Source: Apostichopus japonicus
Taxonomy: Eukaryota > Echinodermata > Holothuroidea > Aspidochirotida > Stichopodidae
Direction of reading: 5' to 3'
Length of the DNA stretch: 64,000 nucleotides
Assembly (NCBI RefSeq): GCF_037975245.1
Contig: NC_092582.1
Coordinates: forward strand, 642,001-706,000
Each line of letters opens with the position of its first letter. The stretch's first letter is position 1. Under the pieces are notes generated by a model, which saw nothing but the letters and a program-made list of their open reading frames with translations, did not search any database and was not told where the DNA came from. The position numbers were made by a program, and so were the translations under genes. Positions 55,840-64,000 of this stretch are shown in pieces.

Positions 55840-56010
55840 GTACCTGGTCAGCACGGCGTTCACGAAATGTATTATTCAATGCGGTGAAATTCTGTGCATA
55901 GAGTGTCAACTTTTGAAAAAGAGTGATTTCCTTTAAACACGCTTTACTATATTGTTTCCGAGATATCCGGACGTCAATGGGGTATTGACGGAATGTCATA
56001 TGTACCAAAA
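55840..56010 (-). promoter_or_regulatory. Probable 5' untranslated region and promoter-proximal DNA
   Basis: Directly upstream of the signal-peptide ATG there is an in-frame stop and no clear acceptor. No TATA box can be fixed. It is called only from position. Confidence 0.3.
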
Positions 56011-56780
56011 ATGTCTAAAGCATGTCCAAAAATAATACGAGCAATTCCAAAATAATATGGGGGTGTCGAAAAATTATATGAACATGTCGAATGTAACTGC
56101 TAATTTCATTATTGTATTGAAAATTTTGGGGCGTTGAATTCACGCCATTTGTTGCAAAATGTCCAGAATAATATAAGCATGTTCAAAATAATATAAGCAT
56201 GTCCAAATTTATTTTAACATGTCCAAACTTATATAAGTATGTCCACATTTATTATATGAGCATGTCCAAAATAATATTAGAGTGTCGAAAACATATATGA
56301 ATTTGTCGAATCAAGGGCGTCGGAAGCTATTTTTGATTGGTACGGCAGATCAGAGTGTGGCCAATTATCGGGGGACGTTTGGTAGGTCAAGCTACGCTAC
56401 GCGCCACCATGGTTGGCGCGTAGCGTAAAGGAGATTTTTTTTTTTTTTAAATGCCTCCCAGATTGCAGGAATTGGCACATTCGGAATGTAAATGCTAATT
56501 TCAACTATCTAATAACCATTTAGGCGTTTGAAGTTACGGCAAATGTTCGTAAAGGCTACGGCAAATGTTCACTACAAAATTAAAGTTAGCAGTTAAATTC
56601 GACCCTCTTGTATTACTTTTCGACACTATTTCAATATTTTGAACATGCTCATATATTCTTTCGACACTCTTATCTCAGTTTAAACATGCTCATATTATTT
56701 TTGGACATACTTGTATTAGTTTCGACATGTGTATATCAATTTGGAAATACTCATATTGTTTTGGACATATTTAAAACATA
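56011..56780. repeat. Foldback repeat upstream of the first exon
   Basis: The left part (56011-56310) has tandem units like AATAATATAAGCATGTCCAA. The right part (56600-56775) has the inverted form, with GACATGCTCATATTATTTTT. Between them at about 56385-56430 lies a strong hairpin, CTACGCGCCACCATGGTTGG with its return arm, resembling the hairpins in the hAT elements at 40-41 kb. It may be a foldback transposon with a hAT-like core. Confidence 0.55.
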
Positions 56781-59700
56781 TGACTTCCTTATATGGTTTC
56801 CTCATCACTGCTGTGCCTGGGATGACCTGTTTGCCCCGATCAAGAGTTCATTTCACAATGTTATTATTGTGTGATTTTACAAGGTACTTGTGATATCAAT
56901 CGTCGTTAGTTTTACAGTTCGTTGCAAGAGGAAAACCACAGCCATAGAGCGTATAGCCGAACAGAGGGAAGACTTAAATTAGCCAAACGTTAATAATTGG
57001 TCAAACCTACATTTGCTGTGTGTACAGTACTTCAAACGTAGTGGGTGTATGACGTACTTCCGGAATTATGACCTCATATATGACGGTCATATGTAAAGTT
57101 TGGAATGAGAACTTCAACTACTTCTATTTTCATTTGTAGTGGAAAGAATTCGAAAACTGAGATCGATAGCAGAGTGAAAGTAAGATGTACATAAGAAATA
57201 TATACGACAATAAGTCAGTGGTCTAAAATATAGTTAGAGCTTTAAGAGACTCAAGTAAGAACAAAAATTTGATCGACATCAGTAAAGTTTTGTTTTTAAG
57301 TATGTCCGACGAGTGTTGAAGTAATTAGAGTGTGTGTTTGTGTACATCGTTTCACGTTAGAAAAGACAGGTACTTCCCCAAGCTTCCACCGGGAGTAATA
57401 AATCTCAAATATTGGATTATGCACTTCCTGTTACAGGACATCAGTAATAATGGGTAACATCTACCAATACGGATGTCCCTGGCATTAGTTATACATCATG
57501 TTAGAAAGTCACATGTGTCCTATACGTTACTTAGCAGCTGTAAATATAACATCAGAAAGATTGTGATTGCACAGTAACGTGCAAAATCATCTCTAAAAAA
57601 TGAAGACACACAGATCCGAAATATGAAAATAATGACAGAAAAAAGTGGCTGTCATTCTATCAAAAATATTGATAGATTGGTTGGGTTTGGCAGAGTCGAG
57701 CGCAAAGGGGAGGGCGGGGGAAGGGGTTTATGCCCTCATCTATTGTCAGTCGTAATGGTTCAGTCAGATGTTTTATTCTGCCGGGGAAGAAAAGGACAGG
57801 TGAATCTTCCCCCTTCACCTCCCCTTTTTGTCCTCACAAAAAGTATTTATTTGCAAAACCTTGCATGTAGGACTAGCCTACTTCTATAGACCTAACTCGT
57901 AGTTGGGAGGGAGAGTTGATCCTACGCAGCACCTCTTCTTTGTTAAATACTTTCACATCTGGCCTTCCCAAGGGAGATACGTTTATAATGTAACTTGGAG
58001 ATGCAAGCATCGATAATTCTGATGGGGTGCAGGAGTACACTGCAATAGTTATTCAAGGGGCTAACAATGGCAAATAACTCCCGAAGCTACAGTATTTTAA
58101 GATAAATGTCTCCTCATGGCAAAGTAAAAAAAAATCGGCGTCCAGCTTATGACAAGAAAATGCCCAAATTTTGAACGCCGATGGGTCAAAATACCGTATT
58201 TTGTACGCTGATTGGTCAACATACCAACCACTTGAATCCTGCGCTAACTTTTCATTGTTTGCTACAGTCGCACTCGGCTTCCTAGGCTTAAGTTACTACT
58301 TTTAGTCAGTTTACCACCGTTTGTTTCGCGCGCGTCGGTCAACTGAGCTACTATCATTTCTACACGCCTAACAGTGGCGCATCCGGGATATCTGTGAAGA
58401 CATATATCGGTAGATATCGAAAAACTGAGCGGTGTATCATTAAGTCGGTAAACAGAAGCGTATCGTGTTAAAATAGTTCAAATTTGTTATAATCAAAGTA
58501 TACCTTTTTAGCTAATTAAGTCAATAAATTCCGTTAATAGGGAGGCCGAATGTCTTTTTTATTAAGTCTTCAAGGAAATAAAACAGAAATTACTTATGTA
58601 GTCTATGTATAATTTGGTAGATGGACTAACGTCTTTTTTTCTTAGAATGTAGGCCTAATGTCTCCCTGTCAGTAGCGGATCATTGAGTAAGACCCTTTAC
58701 TTAAGTAATATCAGTACCACTTCACTTACTACCTCTCTGGTCCTATATATATTTCAAGTTCTCAATAGATTTGAATTTTTGAGGTGAAAAGTCGCACTTT
58801 CAAGGCACAACTGGAAATACCGATAAACGTAACATGGGAGGGAAATGGTGATTTTTTACTAAAAATTACCGCTAAGAGTAACAATTCAAAATTTAGTTTC
58901 AGTTTTTTTTGTAAAAAACCCAAACTTTGAGGATTTTTCATTTCAAAATAAGGCAAAACACTCCTTGAATTTTTTTTTTTTTTTTTTTTTACAAACAGGT
59001 TGGTACTATGTCTCTTCCCAAAAAAATGATCAGATTTTTTTCAGCATGACGCGTTTTGTTATTGGCCGTCAAAGACGACCTCTTTTGTACATCGGAGCAA
59101 CTTAACAACTGCATAAATTAATATTGAGAACAGCTAGAACCCTGAAATTTGTTTAAGTGAAAGAATTGTATACTTGTAATTAAAGTATGAAACCCTGACA
59201 GCTCTAATATGGTTACTTTGGTAAAAATTGGCATCAAAAACCCTACCTCATGCTGAATCGCAGCATAAAAAAAGCAACTTTAGAGTTGCACAACTGGCAA
59301 ACATATTATAATAGGAAAGCATTGTCATTATTATTTTGTAATGTTTGTAATAGACATATTAACTTCTGAAAGAATCAAGTACCCTGAAGCAATAGTTTAG
59401 GAGCAATTCATCACTTTTTTAGTGAAAAGTACAAAACTCAAATATTTTGACACTTTTAAGTTGACATAACTCTACAAGACAATATTTTTGTAGCCAATTG
59501 TTTTGCGTTCCTGTTATATGGGATAGACTCTATAGGCATCTGTAATAGAAAGGTAGAAGAATGTTTAATTTCTGATGCCAAAATGCCATGGTGGCGACAA
59601 ATTGCGGAATTTCAAAGTGTGATAAATCGGCCAATTGTAAAGCAATGCAACTGAAATTTTCATAATATGCTTATTTTTATGGTGGTCCAATCATACACAA

Positions 59701-60290
59701 AATTTTGGAATTTTTTGAGCGGTTGCAGCAACAGCCATCCGTGATTTGACATGGAATGACTCTATATTAACACTGCTGCTGCAAAACAGTTCTTGCGAGT
59801 TGCGAGAAGCCAGCAAAGGTAAAGAAGATCATCTCAACACCACTTTCCAGGACATTATTTCCAAAGAAGCAGACCTTTCCTCTCCTAGACATGCCAACTT
59901 TGTCTTTAATATTCTGTATTTCTACATCTCTCTTATTCCCAAACAAGATCAAAAGACAATTTTGCCTTTCTGGCTGAAAATAACTTTATTTCTTATGTCC
60001 ACAAAAAGAAATCAAGTCTTTAAGAGTTCAGAAACTACTCATCTTTAACTAGCTATTGCTTAAATATACGTCACAAACTCATATGAAGCCAGCTCTCTAT
60101 GTATAAGTGGTACAAGGTAATGATCAAATCAAATCTTACAAACCATAATACCCCAAAATGCTCAAGTATGTTACATGACTACAAAGTGCACCCAGTTGGG
60201 ACCATTTTTTCTATACTGTACTTTCATGTCCCGCTTTCATAGCACTCGTATTGTCAGTATGAGCAGTATGAATATCATGTTTCTATCAGA
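56781..60290. other. Anonymous flank, no gene recognised
   Basis: Frames at 57623-57889 and 59746-60048 on plus show no known domain. A T-run lies at 58970-58990. A run of AT-rich unique-looking DNA fills the rest. Confidence 0.45.
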
Positions 60291-60466
60291 TCAAGGTTAG
60301 GAACTGTTTGCTCTGTCGATACGAGTGCTTTGAAGCATCATATGGGAGGACAGTGTAGAGAGGTAATAGCATTACAATCGGAGTAAGGTTAGGAACTGTT
60401 TGTACTGTCAAAACGAGTGCTTTGAAGCATGACATTAGAGGACAGTTTAGAGAGGTAATAGCATTG
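60291..60466. repeat. Two-copy tandem repeat of about 90 bp
   Basis: GGTTAGGAACTGTTTG with CGAGTGCTTTGAAGCAT, GAGGACAGT and AGAGAGGTAATAGCATT occurs twice (60294 and 60384 onward). Confidence 0.85.
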
Positions 60467-63217
60467 GGAAATTATCTCAACTGCCTGTAAAGTGACATTG
60501 AGCATCAATATGTAAGAGGGAGTGCCTCTATCTGTCGTCTGCAGAACTATGTTGTTGAATTTGAGGAAAGTCTCCTACATTATCATTCTTGATTAGATGG
60601 AAAGAAATATGTTCTTTGTGGTAACATTTCTCAGCAGCAAAGTTAACCGCCGAGATCGTGCTTTGTCTTAATACATGATCTTTGAAGCTTCGTCCTAAGG
60701 AGTTATTTAACAAAATGGGTTTGTTCGGATGATTTGTTACTTTTAGTTTTGTGTGATAAGGGAAATATGTTTGTTCGTTTGTTCATTCATGGTTGAATAA
60801 AACCCTGATTTGGAAAAAGGCAACATTTTTTATTATTTTTATTATCAATGTATCGGTAATGCGGTAATTTCTTAGTTTAGCATGCTGGATACCTTTTAAA
60901 TTGAATAAGAGTATACAATAGCAGTGCTTAAACTACATGAAGAAAATGTTTAGAGCTAACGTTCTCTAAATCAGAGATTAAGTAAAGGTGTTGTAAAACA
61001 CTCACCTCAGATCTTATAATTCGGATCAGGCCGTCTAGTGAACTTAAATGAAAAATTGCCGGTCCTCCAGTAGGCCTACACCAAAAATACACACAGTAAG
61101 CTACACCGTCGCTTAGTCCAAGCTTAGATCGGTGGCGTAAGAATCTTTACGCCAAGCCGTGGTTGGAACTTCTCGAAGGTGGCGCGAAGTAGTAGTAGTA
61201 GTAGTACTGTAGGGCGCCTTAGCGTACTATCTTATGAACAGCAACCGTGCTAGGCTACGCTGATAAACAATGACACCTGCGACACGGACCGGAGGTGATC
61301 GTTAGGCCACTAAGTCCAGTGAAAAGAGCTCGCGGAGCAGTTATTAACACGAGCGGGCAATGTCCGAACAAATATAGATAATAAGGGCTGAAGTTCCCGA
61401 GGTAAAGATATGTGTGTAGAGCTGAAATTAAGCAAATTAATATTGGTCAGCTGATACTGGTAATAGTAATAATCCACATGTCTCGGAGGTCCCAAGCTAA
61501 GATCACGCATGTAGTCCTGGCAAGTCCCTTAAAGTATTTTCCAAAAGGGGCAACCCGTCAGAGAAAGTTTAGACATCCGGAGATGAGGGTGCAAGGTAAT
61601 AAAACTTGCTACAAATGTTCAGTTTCTTATAGCTACTGACATAACGTGCCGCTGCAGTTACTTGATTTAGCTTCTTTCATTTCCTGCGCATAAAGTCTGG
61701 CTAGGTCACTTCTTATGATCCATCATACCTCCAATGCATTTGTATTGCTGTCAAAATTCTGTACAATTTTGGCCAAGACCAAACATTATAGTGACCTTTT
61801 TGTTAATTAAGTTGTTTTATGCAAGTCGCATTTGAACCCCTGCTCCTTATGCAACCCTTTCGAGAGGTGACGTGTCTTATAATAGACGCTCTTTGATTCC
61901 AATCACAATGCCCTTGGCTGATGTGAGAAGTGTTTGTGTTTTGTTCCATGTAACTTCCTCTCTTGGGGCAATATCCTTTTAACAGGTCGTAGTATTGGTT
62001 AATGATTTTCAATGGAAAGTCGGGGGTCTTTCCTATTTTAGCTAGTCATTTGTGTATAAAATTTCAGAGTATATTCTGATAACAATTTATGGAAGATGGG
62101 AAAAGTAATAATTTTTCATTAGACCTTTCAAAGTTGTTATATATGTTGTCATTTTTTCAATAAAATACCATTGCTAATTTTTGATGTCCAATAATGCAAC
62201 TTCTCCAACTAACATGAGATTATGATGAAGCACTGAAATAGGAACAGAAAAATACCCAAACTTATGACCTCACAATTTCATTGCTTACAGAAAAGGGAAC
62301 ACCTCGTAAACCTGCAAGCAGCTGGGAAGATAATGCCGAAGAATCGTGCTTTACAGTATCCGAACATCATAGTTTGGTGAGTTAAGAGTGCAACCGCAGT
62401 CTACTCTTCAAGCGCCATTTTGGCACTTGCTTGATAATTTCCTTTCTGCCCTGGCTGAAGTCAAGCCTTGTAGATGATCGGAGTCCAATATCCGCCAGGC
62501 CGAGTCTGAAACAAGTCGCTGTTCAAGGCACCACTAGTCTGAACTATCATCTCGATGATGCTAATAACGACCATACAACGGTCCCCGACATTTTCCAATG
62601 ACATACAAGGTTTCCACATAAACTATACACAGTAGAAATGATTCATGTCGCTGGAAGATTTGTTCTAAAAATAGTTATATTACTCTTTTACTTTCAAATC
62701 ACAATATTTTATGTCAAAACATTAATATTTGACGTTGACTTCATTATCACACTTTAGGTGTTTCATCTCGACATTTCGCATTTATCTCAATATTTTTAAT
62801 TCGACGTTTCATCTCGCAATGTGAAGGTTTCGTCCCAAAATTCTACGTTTTATCACAACCGATGGACATTTTATCTCGAACACTACCACCCAGTAGTAAC
62901 ACCTTAGATCGAACTCTAGGTGGTGTATCTTGAATTGCACATTTCTGTCATTAAGGCCCCTCAATATACTTATGCAGGACTACTATTTGTGCTAGCAGTT
63001 TTCTCTGTTCATATAATCCCATGGTCACATATTACAAAGATTTTACTGCCCTTATTGCAGGCTGTCATCCTCCTTGCTACCATGTCAATCATACCTCTTC
63101 CTTTTCACTTAGTCCCTCCCCCTTTCCCTCCCTTGTTCAATGTCCTGCCACCTAAATATTTTCTTAAATGGTATTCGTTATGTTTATCTAATATGCAATT
63201 AAACTATACATTTATAC
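60467..63217. other. Anonymous flank, no gene recognised
   Basis: A (GTA)n run is at 61193-61208. On minus a strong donor-like GAG|GTGAGTG reads across 61011-61001 below a relatively GC-rich stretch (61012-61300), which could be an untranslated first exon of a minus-strand gene. At 62740-62890 short degenerate TTTCATCTCGACA-like units occur. No protein was recognised. Confidence 0.4.
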
Positions 63218-63445
63218 ACAGTGGAGGTCTTCCGGGAAGTGAGGGTATCTTATAGGGCACCCATTCACCTTCCTGGCACTTCATATAGTGTGAACCTCTA
63301 TGCTCGTAGCCTTCAGGACACTTGACACGAAGAATTCTCCCGTTCCTCGTCAATGTACCGAATAATTCGCGTAAAGGAATTACTTGAACCGTCCTCTCGT
63401 CTTCGTTTACATCCCCATAGGGCAAATCCGTTGAATCGCAAGATC
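63218..63445 (-). CDS. CCP exon upstream of the signal-peptide exon (probable neighbouring gene)
   Basis: Acceptor CTTAAG and probable donor T|GTATAA; 76 codons, phase 1 to 1, with the last Cys codon split by the intron. It reads SCDSTDLPYGDVNEDERT, RILRVKCPEGYEHRGSHY, MKCQEGEWVPYK and RPPL. It is a long CCP on the same strand but 7 kb upstream of the start codon of the main gene, so it should belong to an adjacent, similarly built gene. The donor choice is less certain than for other exons. Confidence 0.78.
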
Positions 63446-64000
63446 CTTAAGAAATGGAAAGCGTGTTTTGAATGAGATAATCAATCCACTAAACATTTTT
63501 TAAAGCAGACATAAAAAGTCTGGGATAATATTTAAAGTCCATTGATTAATGTAAACCTTAAAAGTTACGTGATAAAACAATGGTCAATTGTCAATCTTGG
63601 CCAAATTGTGGCAAAAGATGTGTCGCAAACTTCTCTTTATAACAGTAAGGTTGATGGACTGATATGTAAATCCCAACCCCATATAACCGAAACACATATA
63701 CGCACATATATACCTCTGACCCTACGACGGTCACTGAGGTACTTAAATTATATGCACACGCACAACCCTCGACATGTTTGAAGACCATCGGCGTTATACG
63801 GTTTCGCGACACACCTGTTGTGATATTTTTCACACCGAGGGACCAAATAAATAAGAATCAGAATAGAAACGCTTTATTGCGTGATGCCATCTCCCAGATC
63901 GTAACAAATCGAATTTACGATGACCTGAATGGGTCGCAAGTATACACTTATTACAACACCCACCAGTTCTTTACACAGACATACACACAACCGGACACAT
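63446..64000. other. Right flank, nothing recognised
   Basis: No exon or element identified. An 80-codon minus frame at 63591-63833 shows no CCP or other pattern. Confidence 0.45.

Noticed and set aside
55754-56008. 84-residue minus-strand frame ending AYPRNKW
   Set aside because: It is an out-of-frame shadow of the signal-peptide exon. The true frame, fixed by the ATG at 55839 and the phase-1 donor, is different.
59746-60048. 100-residue plus-strand frame
   Set aside because: No recognised domain, no splice-site context, and a minus-strand frame overlaps it. I could not support a gene.

Overview
The window is animal (metazoan) nuclear DNA. It has short phase-1 exons in long AT-rich introns, many minisatellites and (AT)n tracts, and layers of decayed transposons. 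The element set (Polinton/Maverick, CR1/L2-type LINEs, a Penelope-like element, hAT-type MITEs, a solo LTR, a tRNA-derived SINE) together with a large complement-control-protein (CCP, or sushi) gene suggests a marine invertebrate deuterostome, perhaps an echinoderm. That assignment is inference; no sequence here proves it.

Bases 298-6390 hold a broken Polinton/adintovirus-like element on the plus strand. In order it has a PC4-like protein, a Cys/His-rich protein, an integrase with chromodomain, a conserved capsid-cluster protein, a small basic protein, a double-jelly-roll-type major capsid protein, an adenain-like protease and the start of a packaging ATPase. All but the shortest pieces carry stops or frameshifts.

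From 55839 down to 6570 the minus strand carries one long secreted-protein gene or gene array. It has a signal-peptide exon (55758-55839), a Cys-rich exon (53304-53435), a two-CCP exon (51534-51896), and then twenty single-CCP exons. Every junction examined is phase 1, so exons can be shuffled or skipped without changing frame. The 3' end lies outside the window. One more CCP exon (63218-63445) sits upstream of the signal-peptide exon and probably belongs to a neighbouring paralogue.

The middle of the gene is a tandem duplication of about 14.3 kb: unit 1 is about 19450-33740 and unit 2 about 33740-48000. Each unit has the same five CCP exons. Unit 1 carries a frameshift in one and a Trp-to-stop change in another. 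Unit 2 carries a Tyr-to-stop change in a third and a lost splice donor in a fourth. Later insertions differ between units: a solo LTR and a hAT MITE in unit 1, and nested hAT MITEs plus a LINE-in-LINE nest in unit 2. The sister unit supplies the empty site, so these events can be ordered.

The region 8850-11180 contains a Penelope-like remnant on plus (RT C-terminus and GIY-YIG). Next to it on minus (9235-9292) is a complete-looking type I hammerhead ribozyme, preceded by pol III A/B-box-like sequence and flanked by inverted repeats. This is the most striking non-protein signal in the window. An L2/CR1-like LINE follows at about 11180-15440. Satellite and MITE DNA fills 47400-48560 and 52636-55500. 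A foldback structure lies just upstream of the signal-peptide exon, and 56.8-63.2 kb is largely anonymous.
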